A stretch of DNA of 64,000 bases from Heterostelium multicystogenum (lineage: Eukaryota; Evosea; Eumycetozoa; Acytosteliales; Acytosteliaceae). Both the position numbers and the translations under genes were made by a program. The notes under the pieces are model-generated. The model ran no database searches and was not told where the DNA came from. It saw only the letters and a list, made by a program, of their open reading frames with translations. The stretch covers positions 206,616-270,615 of the forward strand of contig RCNN01000001.1 in the NCBI GenBank assembly GCA_003667245.1. The letters run 5' to 3'. Within the stretch, counting starts at the first letter, position 1; each line of letters starts with the position of its first letter. Shown one piece after another: positions 25,068-38,088 of this stretch.

Positions 25068-26773
25068 ATGACTCTAGATCAATCGTTTAAATTCGTTCTG
25101 CATTCTCTGGTACTGAGAAATAAGATCTTTCAGGAAGTAAGGGAGATCCACAAAAGAACCGTTCCCCTAGGCAAAATAAATGGCTGTGATTGGAACGATC
25201 TTGCCTGCTTTCCAAAACCTGCTGATCAAATTAAACTACATAGATAGATACAAACAGATCTATAATAAGATCCTCAGATGTGGTGATACTAATGATCCTG
25301 TTATCAGTGCTTTTAAGGCAATGTACAAGCAATCCTTTTTGGTGGTGTTGGAGTACCAGAGTATGGAAGCTTTAAGATTCCTGCATGAAGTCAATCAAAT
25401 AGATCATCGATATTTAAGTAGTATTAAATCTTTGGAAATGATTAGGTATTTGCATTTTTTTGAAGATAGCATGCTGAGAATGCATGGCACTAAAGTAATG
25501 GACTTGGCTGCTTCCGACAACCTGGAGGTAGTTAAATTTCTGCACGAGAATAGAACGGAAGGATGCACCGCTCATGCAATGGACTCGGCTTCACAATTTG
25601 GAAAGCTAGATATTGTCCAGTTCTTCATGAGAATAGAACTGAGGGCTGCACCAAACATGCAATGAAGTTTGCCGCAATGAATGGGCATCTGGATATTGTC
25701 AAGTTCCTTCATAAAAATAGAACAGAAGGAGTTTTAGACAATATCACTGGAATCGTAGCCACAAATGGACACTTTGAGGTTTTAAAATATCTTTTGGATA
25801 ACACCGAACAAGTCATTCCAAAAGATGCCTTCATAAATTCTGCCAAGAATGGAGACCTAGATATTGTAAGATATCTACATGAGATTACCACCGGTGAATT
25901 TACAAAAGATGAAATGGATTTGGCTGCACTGAATGGAAAATTGGATGTAGTCAAGTTTCTACATGAAAAAACGAACCGAAGGTTGCACAGTCCAGGCAAT
26001 GGATAATGCTGCAAAGAATGGCCATCTGGAGGTCGTAAAGTTCCTTCATTACAATAGAACCGAGGGCTGCACCAGTTTGGCACTTCACGAAGCAGCTGTT
26101 GGTGGACACTTTGAATTAACCAAGTTTTTTAAATGAGAATAGGTCCGAAGGATGTCTCCCAACTACACTGGAACATACAATCCACAAAAAGCATTTTGAA
26201 ATTTTCCTTTACCTCTACAAGAACAGAACTGATCTTTCGTTTGAATGGAGCCCGAGGATGGTCGACCAGTTTGCCCGGTGCCAAGATCCGACAGCACTTC
26301 AATGGGTAAAAGAAAACACCACGATTCAGTTTACAAGCAACGCCTATCGCTACGCAGTCGAATCGTCCAGCCTCTCAGTACTCAAATGGCTTCATGAAAA
26401 TACTACCAACCCCTTCCCAAAGCATTTAATCGATGATGCATCTATGCAGGACAGCTGCGATGTGAACATAGTCAAGTATTTGCATGAAAATGGGGCAACA
26501 GCTTCGAGTATGGCCATGAATTCAACACTTGATTTATCGATTTTGCAATTCCTCCACTTCAACCGAACTGAAGGATGCACCAGAGCAGCAATGGAAAATG
26601 CAATCAACTATGATAATATCCCTATCATCAAATTCCTTGATCAAAATAGAACAGAACACTTGTCACCTAATTTCAACCCTCCATTCAAACCGTCACGTAA
26701 TTTTACAAGCAGACTTAAAACTCATCAAACACTATGGTCTGTAATTAAAGTTGATCCTAAGTTCGACTCTTGA
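25068..26773 (+). CDS. Dictyostelid ankyrin-repeat protein
   Basis: About 565 residues starting at ATG 25068. The N-terminus (FVLHSLVLRNKIFQEVREIH) resembles the opening of a large dictyostelid family. About ten ankyrin-like repeats follow, with the recurring core KFLHENRTEGCT then AMD-AA-NG-LDIVKFLH (for example 25530-26120). No other domain is visible; such proteins are presumed scaffolds. Frame changes near 25195, 25622, 25975 and 26130 interrupt the frame, with repeats continuing correctly on each side. Because this family is large and fast-evolving, a true pseudogene cannot be excluded here, but breaks occur at the same density in essential genes nearby. No intron is seen. It ends FDS at TGA 26771-26773. 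Confidence 0.75.
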
Positions 26774-27277
26774 TACTATCAGCCAAAGTCCCTGAATATA
26801 GACTAGTACCATTGCCCCTCTAGATTTGATGTGGCAAATTTGGTAGAGTTGCAACAATTCAATAGTTGAACATAAATTCAAAATTTCCACTAAAAGTTGG
26901 AAAATCAAAAAACAAAATCCCAATAACGGTCATATGACACACTTGTAAGACAGCCAAACCACATTATCCTCAGAATATTAGTTATAAATAAAATCTGTAT
27001 ATATCTATCTATCTATTTATTTATCTTGTTATTATTACATTTAATATTGTATTAAAACTTAAAATTAGAATAGTAATAGGATTAGATAACTATTCTATTA
27101 CACAATAATAATATATAGGAGGCAATTCAATTTCTTGGAATCTAACATAATCTAATATAAAAATTTGTTTTTCACACATTACCCGCCCTTTTTAGTTAAG
27201 TTTAATTACAATTGCCAGAACATCGATTGTGTTCCGTGTTTGCTTCTGCTTTAAGATTACCATTTACGATAACTGCA
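26774..27277. other. Intergenic
   Basis: About 500 bp, AT-rich. A TATC repeat is present near 27001. A minus-strand frame at 26732-26923 is judged spurious. Nothing else seen. Confidence 0.5.
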
Positions 27278-30200
27278 ATGATTATGACAAGTAAACAACC
27301 AAAGTAAGTAATCTGTATATCACAATAAATAGCGAAATGCTACTACACTTTTACATCAAGGCAATCTTTACTAAACTCATTCTTACTCAATATTAGTTTC
27401 ATTTCAAATATCCACCCGCAACCTCAGCAGCAGCAGCAACAGCAGCAACAACAACAACACAACCAACAGCATTTCAACAATGATTTTTCAAAGAGATTGA
27501 ACCATGGTTTCATTGGCAAACCTCCTCCACCACCAGCACCAGCTGGTAATCTACATAACTTTAGACAAAACTTGCAGAATAAACTACCTGCTTCTAGTAG
27601 TAGCATGAGTAGTGGAGTTGGCAGTAGTCCTATGTATGGTTCGAATGTAAATGTAGTGAGGGGTGGGATAAAGATTGCTGCATCGCCATTGAAACCATCT
27701 CCCTTTCAGTCAAAGAAACTTCCTTTAACAAATCGAACTTTTCCTCAACAACAGCAACCGTTTCAGCAGCAATCACTACAACAACAACAACAACAACAGC
27801 AACAACAACCATCTCAATATGATAGTTCTTCGCAGTTTATACAAACACCTAGTTTTGCAGGTCACATAAATGGCCACCAACAACAACAGTTTCAACAGCC
27901 TCTACCACAAAAAACCGATGCATATTTCATCAATCTCACTACCACCTCCTGTTAAAACTGCCAAACTGCTACCAATGCAAAAACATCCACAGCTGCCTCC
28001 AGTGCAACCAAAACCACAACAACAACAACAACAGCCGCAGCAACAGCAACAGCAACTTAATACAACCTCGTTTGGATCTGTTTCAAAAAATGACGATGAT
28101 GACTGGTTTAGTGATATAGACACAAGTATGACAATTGATACTCCTCAAAAACCACAACAACAGCAACAATTGGCGCTGTACAATCATGGAGGAAATACAA
28201 TGGATGATGAGATAATGGATTTGCCACAACCAGATTCGGAAGAGTTGAAATCATTGAGAGAGAAGTTGGAGGAGATGAAAAAAGGCAATGGCCGATAGAG
28301 ATAGGGAAATTGGTGAGAAAGTAAAGTTGATACATCAGTTGCAACTCAATTCTGTAAAAGACAAAGAATTAGAGCGTGAACGTGAAAAAGAAAGGGAGGA
28401 GGAGAGGAAACGCGAGAAAGAAAGAGAGCGCGAGCTGGAAAGGGAAAGAGACAAAGAAAAAGAGAAGATGGCAACAGAGAAGCGACAAAGAGAGACTATC
28501 ACTGCTGAACTGAACGAAGTGAAAAAAAAACAGAAAACAGAGCAACTAACAGCAATAGCTTCGATGGCTGTAGCTAAAGAAAAGCTAAAGAAATTGGAAC
28601 CACGAGAAATCAAAAAGAATGACAGCAGCAGCAGCAACCAAGTAGTGGGTAAACTCTTGGCAAATGCAGACGACAGCAAACCAAGTATACTGTATTTGAT
28701 TCCGCCCAATCTCCTCACCAAATTAAATCTGCCTTTGGCTCCACCCCTTGTCAATTTCAGTCGAAGTTTATCATCGTCTTCTCTGGTGTTGCCACCACCT
28801 ACTTCTACAAATTCCTCACAGAGGTCATGGTCGACAACCAAACTTAGACTCCCACAACCAACTTCTTCGACTACACCCACATCAAACAAACAGAAACAAA
28901 CCGGAACGAAACAAGCTGGAGCAAATTCGGCCGCCACCAATGACCAGCAACCAATTACCATTGATTTAGAAAACTCACCCAAAGTACGACAACAGCTACC
29001 TCAGCCTATCAAACAGTCACAAAGCACCACCTCAAAAACTGTCAACAACAATGAACTCGCTTTGATAGGTGAAGACAACTTGGATCCAATGAACATCGAC
29101 GATCAACCCACATCCGACCATTCAATCGAGCAAGCCAGTGAAGAGCTCTACCAAACACTTTCCTATGTCATTTCAAACCAACAGCCCTGCAGCACCCTTT
29201 TGTATAAACTTCTATCCTTCGTAAAGATGACCAACGTAAGCATTTAGCTTTGACACTGTCTTTATTCATCTAATAACACTCAATACAAACAGTTATTTCT
29301 AGTTGACAAAGCATTGGATGTGATATATCTACTTCTCACAACCTGTAGCGAATGCAGAGAAACATTCATCAAATATGGCACCAATAATATCGATAACCAA
29401 CATCCGAATGGTAACAAAAAGAATAAGTCTTACACATTGAAGACATACAACAATCAATCAGTAACCATATATCAACTGAACAACTTTAAAAGCAGCAGAA
29501 TTTGTACATTTACACCTCCACCACATTCACCAACTCCTGCTTCCACCAACGCCAACACAACACAGATCGACAACAACCACAACAACAACGATTTACCCCC
29601 CAGTTGCGATATACTTCCTTATCTCTTAGATAATTTGAAAAGATTCCAATCCCAACCATCACTGCTAATGAAGATTTGCAAGATATCAGTTCTAGCAGCC
29701 AATGATTTTAGTGTATTAAAGAAATCCTATGGAGTGTATGATATCATCTATCTTTTAGACTGCATACTACGCAATAGCTTACTAACTATTTTATTATATT
29801 TGATTCAGATTCCTTCCATTCTATCATCAATCTATTACTACAGCAATACTCCACTCGCAATTCATTGATTTGAAAGAAGCATATTTTAGTTTAATTGAAG
29901 CAACCATATCGGATCAACACCTATATGAACTCGCACAGAAACGATTCAAAGATGACAACCTCGAACGTTCACTCATCGAAAGAATCATTATTTTTGATCA
30001 CAAGACAAAGAAACAGTGAAATGAACCATCTTTTGCGGAGATTAAGATATTCAGCAATCAAAATATTGAACAAAGTCCTTGTACAACATAATAATAGCCT
30101 ATTCACCATTAAAGACTTCTTGTTGAAAAGCACTACCCTTCTCTACCAATCAGAGTACAACGATATCATCAAGGATCTTTCTAGATCGGAGCCATTTACA

Positions 30201-30542
30201 AATGTTGAACAGCAACTTAATAGTCACCACCAAACTACTAGTAATACAACCTCTGCACCAGAGTCTTCAACAATCCATTCAATACAACTAATCAAGGATT
30301 CGTTGAAGCTACTCACTTTTATCTACTGTAAAACCAACGAAGACTCAATCCTAAAGGATGAAAGTGATCTGGAGCTTTTGAAAACCATTACCTTTGTTAT
30401 AGCAAAGTATAAGCATATCCCCAAACTAAAAGAACTCCACGATCTCTCTGAAAATCTGATTGGTGTACTGGATTTCAATTTGAATCACGACGAGTCCTTT
30501 GCAACATCATCTTCTGTTTCCAATCAACACTCCAGCAATTAA
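27278..30542 (+). CDS. Large poly-Gln coiled-coil protein, possible ATRIP homologue
   Basis: Exons inferred: 27278-27303, 27397-29238 and 29291-30542 (donor after ATGACCAAC, acceptor ATACAAACAG). The N-terminal third has poly-Gln runs and a Pro cluster. Then comes an acidic motif DDDDWFSDID and directly after it a predicted coiled coil beginning SEELKSLREKLEEMKK and running through a long Arg/Glu/Lys helix (about 28230-28600). The C-terminal half is largely helical (for example LRRLRYSAIKILNKVLVQ). An acidic RPA-binding motif, a coiled coil and a helical C-terminus in this order is the architecture of ATR-interacting protein. That is an inference from layout only; sequence identity is not convincing by eye. 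Frame changes occur near 27900-27950, 28285, 29830-29870 and 30000-30015. Confidence 0.55.
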
Positions 30543-30712
30543 AAGATGCCAATGTAATAAAAGGATATTGAATGAAAGATATTTCCAAATTCATGAATTG
30601 ATATCTATCCATCACAATTAATTAATCATTGACATACTGTCAATTAATTCCTTTTGGCTCATCTATAAAGATGTTTGAATTTATTAATACTTTACTAATA
30701 TAATTCTTAACA

Positions 30713-32078
30713 ATGGACATAACATTGAAAATATTTATAATTGTATCTGTAGCATTTGTATGTATAATTACAACTACTAGCGGTGATGGACATTTTAAAA
30801 TAGGTGAATTAATTGTAGACGATTCGGTGTATTGTTATGTCCACCAGGGCAATGCAAGAGATAATGTCTTGGCATCTGGATCAGATGGCAGTATATTCAT
30901 TATTAAAACATCGACTATGCAAATTATTGAGAGAAGGAAACTTTTTGACAATTCCAGTTGGCAGCTTGTCGATGGAAAACTAATGACAACTGGATTCCTA
31001 GACGAAAATAGAGGAAGAATATACTTTTCTTGCCAGGAACTCAATAAAGTTCACATTTTTATAATCAACAGTAAAACTTTAGAGATTATTAGCTCTTTGG
31101 ATCTGCTAATAGAAGATGAAATACCATTCGTCGATAACTCTATTTTAGTTGACGGAGATATCCTTTACCTATTTACATCTAATCATATGTATTGCATGGA
31201 TACTTTCGAAGATAAATATACTATCAAGAAAAAAGTTGGTATTATGTCTATTTCCAATTAATTTGATAGTCATACTAATCATTGAATTTCTCTACCTGTA
31301 GGTATCTTATCCTAATGTCTGCAAGAAACCAATGGCTGTGCAATATGTCAACTCATTTTCATTCTACGTTGCTTGTCAGCATGAATATAATTTTGCATCT
31401 ATTCTTCAAATCGAGAAACTTTACTTAGATTGGACTTCAACCTACTATTACTCAGCAGATATCATCACATCTATGGTACAATCCAAAAATAAACTGGTCT
31501 TTGTTGGAGCCAATCATACTAAAGTAGATCTGGGAAGTCGTATAGTGTCACTTGAGCTCTTGGGTGAATTTCTCAATCCGCAGGACCCAATATGCCAGAC
31601 TTCAAGAATGTTTTTTAGTAGTCCAACTACATCTGCTTCAACTAGCTCTGAAATGGGATTTGACAAAGCAGTGTTTGTTTTTGGTAGTGATGTATACCTC
31701 TATGACTTAACAGATGATCTTGAAGATGCTCAGCCTATCGACTATGATCTTCTTGAGAACTTAACAAATGGCTTAAGCTCTGTATACTCACCAAATACAT
31801 CTACTGTTGTCCTTTCCACTAACAGCTCAGCGATCAGATTCTACGCAATATCTATGTTTACAATGGATCAATCTGATGCTGAAAGAGAAGACCTACTATT
31901 GAGATCTCTACTTGTGGTACTCGGGGCAGTCGTTGCAGTAGTAGTATTATTTTTCATAGTACTCGAATTCTTCTATAGAGGATATTGTTGTTGTTCGGAC
32001 AACACCAACTACAACCGTAACATTAGCAACAATTACAATTACAATAATAACGACAGATATCAGGTAATTGGAATTTAG
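30713..32078 (+). CDS. Type I membrane protein with large extracellular domain, unknown
   Basis: Begins with a signal peptide (KIFIIVSVAFVCIITTTSG). The extracellular part of about 380 residues alternates short strands and turns (ASGSDGSIFIIKTSTMQII, FVDNSILVDGDILYLFTSN), which suggests a beta-propeller-like fold, but no repeat consensus is certain. Near the end a single membrane helix (LLVVLGAVVAVVVLFFIVL) is followed by a Cys cluster (YCCC) and an Asn/Tyr-rich cytoplasmic tail. Exons 30713-31234 and 31302-32078, with an intron of 67 nt; the donor GTTGGT is non-typical, so the junction is moderately sure. The frame is otherwise unbroken. It is probably a surface or vacuolar membrane protein; function unknown. 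Confidence 0.7.
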
Positions 32079-32695
32079 AACGAAAGAAGAAAAAGAATAA
32101 GATATCTTCAATAAGAAGTATAATGAATCAAACAAACACTTTTTATTTTATTCTTATTAATTAATATTGTTGTTGTTGATTGGCATAAATAAAATATTAT
32201 TAGATATGATTATAATAATCAAGAGATTAATTATGATTATCATTGTCGTCACATCATTGGTGATGTTCCAAGAGCCCCCGATGATATTTTGTGCATTAAA
32301 AAAATAAATTTTCAACCATGACCTGGTAAGATACTTTTATAATCCCAAGATATTTTTATAAAAGATTAAGAATCAACTTTTTGGATGTTTTTTGGAGTTT
32401 CGAAAACCAAACTCCACAAATGTCGTGCAATAAGATGGAAAGTTTGGCAATTTGAGAGCACAGCCTTTTTTTTTCTTAATGGATTTGTACATACTTGTGT
32501 AGAGTCTCTAGGACAAAAATCGGCAAACATACCAAAAAAAACAAATTTTAAATAAATATGATATTTATTTTTGTACAACATTATTTCCTCAAAGAATTTT
32601 GATGGCAAAACCAACTCTGTTTTGTTTGTTTAATTAAGTTAACTAGTAGTATAACATAACATTGTATTTTATTATTTATTTCCAAATAAATAACA
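32079..32695. other. Intergenic
   Basis: About 620 bp, AT-rich with T runs. A minus-strand frame at 32366-32614 lacks an ATG and shows no family features. Otherwise nothing seen. Confidence 0.5.
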
Positions 32696-34239
32696 ATGTT
32701 GTATTCTAGATATATTTCATTGACACTAGGTTTGCTTGCTGTCTTCAGTGTTAGCTCTGTCTTGTCACAAGATTTCGTAGGTTTTCGATGTGTTTGCTAG
32801 ACCCCACCCACCTGCACGCAGGCATCATATCATCCTGATAGCTAACATTTTTACATTTTTGGTTGACCCCTTCTAGCAAAATACAACCTATGTTGCATCT
32901 TTCACTTCAGCTTCAGATTCAGGATCACTCTCAGTGACCACCTACTTCTCACCAGATACCTCAATTGAAACTGAAACCAATTTAATTATTGTAGGTGCCA
33001 TCTCTAGAGATTGAGTTCATTTCATTCGTCACCTCAGATGTTAATCATCCTTTTTCCACCAATCCTTTAGAATGCCCAATCAACTATTGATATTGCAATC
33101 CCAAGTTTTAGCTCATGGGCATACTGCTCATCTACTTACAATGGTTTATATGGTTGCACTGTTGAGCAGCAAAGAACCACAGAGACTTTCCCAATCTTCT
33201 TTGCTCTCCTCAATGCCATTCATCGTGGTGTCACTGTCAGAATTCTCTCCAACAACTACTATGGACCAAACCAAACTCTTACCGATGGATACATCGACCC
33301 AATCAGCTACTTGGCCGTTGCCGGAGCACAAGTTAAATATTTCACTACTCTTACTTTCCTTCACTCCAAGTACATGAACGTCGATGGTAAAACCACCTCT
33401 ATCTCATCCATTAACTACAGTCAAACCTCCTTCATGAAGAACAGAGAAGCTGGGTAAATATTTATCATCATATGACTCAAACCAATGATATTGTATTAAT
33501 AATTATTATTGCTATTAGTGTTATTGTTGAAGGATCATCAATTGTTTCAGATTTCACTACTTCTGTTTTTCGAGTATGATTGGAACATGGGTATTGAGTG
33601 GCCAACTCTTTCATATTCTGCTTCGGATATGAAGATTATCAACGATAAGGCTTCCATCAATGTTGTAATTCCACCACCAGTCAGCTTCCCAGGAAGCTAT
33701 GTTACTACCGCCACCACCACACCTCTGGTAAGATCAATGCTGAAGTATTCACCTCACCAGACAATGCATGGGACATTGTCAGCTCCGATATCCAAAACTC
33801 AAAGTCACTTAAAGTATATATCTACCAAATCACTGACTCTGATTGGTGTGATCTCGTTGGAAATTACTCTGGAAAGCTTTCCATCTTGGTTTCGAACAAG
33901 ATCTACTCCTATGCCGACTATCTCAGTGCATTGGCTTGCTACAAACACTTGCATGCTGCTGGAATTACTATCCGTAAGACCAACTCAAATATGTACACAT
34001 ACTCTCACCAAAAATTCTGGATCCTCGACGACGATCGTGTCTACTTGTCCACTGGAAACTGGGGTAACACCGATTATCCACCAGGATCACAAACCTTCCC
34101 TCCCCATAATCAAGATCCATCAGAATGGCGTAAGACAAATCGTGATTTCACCATCAAGATGGAAAACCCATCTGTCACATCCATTTACAGCACTGTCTTT
34201 GAAGAAGACTATGAAAGAGGATACGACTGGTACCCATAA
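32696..34239 (+). CDS. Secreted phospholipase D-type protein (two HKD motifs)
   Basis: Phospholipase D superfamily member of the PLD3/PLD4/pldY type, entering the secretory pathway. Exons: 32696-32776, 32877-32990, 33071-33453 and 33519-34239; introns 65-100 nt. The signal peptide is visible (SLTLGLLAVFSVSSVLS). The first HKD motif is LHSKYMNVDGKTTSISSIN; the second is SHQKFWILDDDRVYLSTGN, each with the His, Lys and Asp. CSS-Y-GLYGC suggests a disulfide. PLD3-like proteins are lysosomal 5'-exonucleases or act on lipids; the substrate here is not evident. Frame changes near 33570 (extra T) and 33720 interrupt exon 4. It ends YDWYP at TAA. Confidence 0.88.
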
Positions 34240-34489
34240 AACAAAAATAAATAAAAACCTAAGAATCCATAATTTTGTATTATTTAATTCCTAAATATAA
34301 TAATTATAATAATAATTACAATATAATCACAAACAATTCTTTTGTTCAAGGAAAATTGATACCAGTATATCACTCAAAATAACTTTATTCAAAATATTTT
34401 TTCAATCAAATAAATAGATCAATCAAAAAAATAATTGTCATATATTGAAAATATCCTGATAACCAGTGGATTGATTTCAACTTATCAAA

Positions 34490-35051
34490 ATGAATCTAAT
34501 AAGAGTATATCTATTATGTGATTCTTATGATAATTGGTATACATTTGTTTTTGATTTTGATAATGAGACCACACTGGATTACGACAATGTAATCGGAGTG
34601 AGTTATTTTATTAGGAGAGATATTAAATTAATATTGTATCAATGCATGTAAAAGTATATGATAATTTTATAATAACAATACAAAATTAAATTGAATATAA
34701 ATTTGTAGATGTATAGATGGAAAAAGAAAAGAATTGACTTGAGATGCCAATCAATTTGTGGATTTTGTTGTATTTTTGTTCAAATGGAAATAGGAAGTAT
34801 GTATGAGTAATTATATTTGTTGTGTGTAGGAATTCGGAGTATGATCATATGATCGTAGTATGAAGTGATTGATAGCAATCTCTGATTGTTTGATCCACAA
34901 GCTGAAGTGTGTATGTGATGATGAAATGCGAATTATTCAGTTTCAAATTACAATTGTTTACAATCATGGTTCAAAAGCGTCTGTAGAACAAGTGAAGAGT
35001 TACCAAGACATCACTTCCAAATTTGGAATAAAATGTCCTTCAAGAGATTAA
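34490..35051 (+). CDS. Possible small multi-exon gene, unknown
   Basis: An ATG at 34490 opens a frame encoding MNLIRVYLLCDSYDNWYTF and FDFDNETTLDYDNVIG, followed by a good donor GTGAGT at 34597. A second open frame upstream of the TAA at 35049-35051 encodes LKCVCDDEMRIIQFQITIVY and SYQDITSKFGIKCPSRD. The two can be joined in phase if the acceptor is at about 34910, giving an intron near 310 nt, longer than any other here; a middle exon may be missed. Composition is protein-like but I recognise no family. Confidence 0.35.
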
Positions 35052-36482
35052 TAAATCTATAGATGGGTAATAAATATCATTAGCCTGTCGTTATCTCGAA
35101 TCAAACTTTTATACCATTTAAATAAAAGGTGTACCCATTAACATTAATTTAATCTTATTTTAATTATATAGTTATTTATTGTTGTGGATACATGTATAAA
35201 TGGATATCATATTATTTACCTTCTAATATTGATTGATGTATATTAACAATCAGAAATGTGGAAGTAATAATTTGAAATCAGATTTTATCCGAAATACATT
35301 ATCTATTGGTATCATAACGTTTGGTTTAATAACATAGTGAAAGAGTGATATTGTTATGTTAATTTTACTTGTGATTTCGTACCCAAGTTCACTCTGATAT
35401 TCTATTTCTTACTTATTGAATTGATTTCATTATCAATCCATGATACATAGTATTACTATTAAATCCCACAAATATTCAGAGATTTCACACCATATGATCA
35501 ATGATTCCAATATGCGCGTATAACCATTCAAACTACCGGGGATTTCAACCTTGGATACTAATATGTGATAAGTATGGTAGTATAATACCAATTAGTGCTA
35601 TAAATATATACATGTTAATAAGTATTTTATCAGCAACAGAAAGAATTAAAAACATCATCACTTACTAGAAATCCATTCAAAAATGAATGAATCACCACAA
35701 TTGTTATCAAGATCTTGAATCAATATATGGATGATGTTGGTAGACAGGGAAAATCATTAGGAAAATACTAAACACTACTTCTCTTCTTCTCACCACCAAT
35801 ATTTCCCATGTCATGCTTATCTAAACATACCACGTTTTATTATCAATCATTTTAATTGTTTTAATTTAATAATGATTAACATGTTGGTGTAATATTTATT
35901 TTTGATGTCCCCACAAATATATATAACACATCATACTCATCATCACACACCTCACAGAATCAAATCATAAGATCAAACACAAATATCACATAGAGTTCGT
36001 GGGTGATTTGAGTGTGGGTGTCTGTTAGTGATTTTATTTTCGGATTAGGAAATAAGATTTATGAATAGTATTTTAATATGTTGATTAAAATAAACAGGAC
36101 TGTAATTTAATTAAATTAAATTAAATTTGATTGATTGAAAGAGTGAATGATATAAATATGTCAGTATTCCTCTGGTGACCTTTCATCCTATTAATAAATT
36201 GTGTTGCCAACTTTGTAAAATATAAATTCTATCCAACCAAAAAATATTGACTATTCAATAGAGATCCAATTATTTATAAACTAAATTAGTTGTTATATTT
36301 ATTCATATTTATCTAAATATTTTTTCTCTATCTATTTGATAAGTTGAGATTTTCGAATCCATAAATTCGTATTTTCATCAACAAATATTCCAAATCATTT
36401 TTAACCAACAACTTTCACAACTATAATCAACCAACATTTCACCAAATACATATATTTATTTAATAGTTTCCCTAAAATAAAA
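35052..36482. other. Intergenic, promoter side of the Myb gene
   Basis: About 1.4 kb of AT-rich DNA with no open frame of note on either strand. It contains a CATCATACTCATCATCACAC repeat-like stretch near 35930-35960 and a TTAAA repeat near 36110. No RNA gene recognised. Confidence 0.55.
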
Positions 36483-37950
36483 ATGTTGACAATGATCAAT
36501 CCTTCGGTGTTCCCAGTGAGTCCATATTATAATAATTACTGTGGGATTCCAAATTCTCCCTACGTAAATGGTTTCCAACAAATGGTAAATAATGGAGCTC
36601 AAATTCCAAATCAACAAATTCAACACATTGGCTCGCCTGCCCCAACCCACAAGACTTTAGAGTTCCAGAAGGTTTTAGTATAAGCTCCCCTTCACAAAGA
36701 AAAGACCATACAACTTAACAATGATTGCATCTCCTCCAACTCCAACCATGATTTCCAACTCTCCATACTTTAATCCAAATAGCTCAAGCAATGAACTTGT
36801 AGTTCCACAACAACAAACATCCCCACCCTCTACAATTCACATGAAGGAGTTCCTTTTTCACCATCTCTATCAGGAGGCATTGAGTCTCCCCCATCTATGG
36901 AACTAATGGATGATGATTCTGAAGATCATCTCCGTGATTTCCTTTCACCAGTTCTCTATGGTTATATGGACAACCACTCAAGAGATCAATTATTCAATAC
37001 AATTTCAGAATATTTAAATGAAGATATAAGCTTTAGAAATTTATTATTAGATTTAAGAATAATTCCAGTATTTGATAACAACTATAAATCAATTTTCCAA
37101 TATATGGTCGATCTATTCCTCTCAATTGAACCAAGTCAAAGATGGTCAACTTTTTAAAAGATAATGGTGTTGAGGAAAATGAAATTACAATTGATCCAAA
37201 AGCATTAGAATTAAATGAACCAGATGAATCTGCACAAAAAAGGTATGTGAAAATATATAGTATTAAATTTTAGAATATTGTACTGACCCTTAAGATATTG
37301 TAGAAAAGAGAAAGAGTAAGAAGAGTGTCAGTAGAGGTTTAAGAAATCCTCCAAATAAATGGACAAAGAAGAATCCCAAAGATTGATCCAATTAGTTCAT
37401 GAACATGGTGATAAGCAATGGAAAAAATTGCCCATCAAATTGGTGGTGGAAAACAGGTGCTCAGTGTGCCCAACATTGGAAGAGAGTTCTTTGTCCAGCC
37501 ATTAGAAAAGGAAGCTGGGATGAAGAAGAAGAGTCTAAGCTTTTTAGTTTGGTAGAGAAGCATGGTCAAAGCTGGAAGAATGTTGCCTCAGAAATTAGAA
37601 CAAGAACTGATATCCAATGCCGTTATCAATACTTTAAATCATGTATGTCTCGTGAAGTCAAGTGGTCTCAGAGAGAAGATGAAATCCTTCACAAGAAAAT
37701 TCAAGAAAATAAGATTGAGGGACGAGAAATAAACTGGATGGAAGTATCTAAAGGAATGGCCAGAGGTCGTCAAACAAAAATACCTAGAACCGCCTTGGAA
37801 TGCAAAGTCAGATATGAAGAGAGCTTTGGAGGTCCACCCATTACAGTTATCCCATCCGAAGAACTACACCAACAACTTGCACAATCACCTTCACTAAATT
37901 CATTGTTAAGAGAGTCCCAACAACAACAAAACTTTTTTAATTCAACATAA
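36483..37950 (+). CDS. Three-repeat Myb DNA-binding protein
   Basis: Transcription factor or chromatin protein with tandem Myb/SANT repeats. Exons 36483-37242 and 37304-37950 (61-nt intron). The N-terminus is Pro/Ser/Asn/Gln-rich, then an acidic helical region (DDDSEDHLRDFLSPVLYGYM). Repeats: NKWTKKE with LIQLVHEHGDKQW; KGSWDEEEESKLFSLVEKHG with SWKNVA and QCRYQYFK; and VKWSQREDEILHKKIQ with NWMEVSKGM and CKVRYEE. Each has the spaced aromatics of Myb helices. Frame changes near 36675, 36860, 37145, 37390 and 37435 break the frame. Single-gene orthology to a named Dictyostelium Myb is not clear by eye. Confidence 0.82.
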
Positions 37951-38088
37951 AAATAATAAAATGAAAATTTAATTACTACATATAAACAATTATTTATTCA
38001 TTTATATCTGTTTGTTGTTTTACCACTTTATAACAGTATTATTTTCGTTCATTGTACAAAAGTGATATTAAAAATGCTAGAATATTAT

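Noticed and set aside
32366..32614. 82-codon minus-strand frame between the membrane protein and PLD genes
   Set aside because: Starts at TTG, no recognisable domain, and sits in probable 3'/promoter DNA.
33886..34239. Separate short PLD gene
   Set aside because: It is the second HKD half of the same PLD gene, separated only by a single-base frame change.
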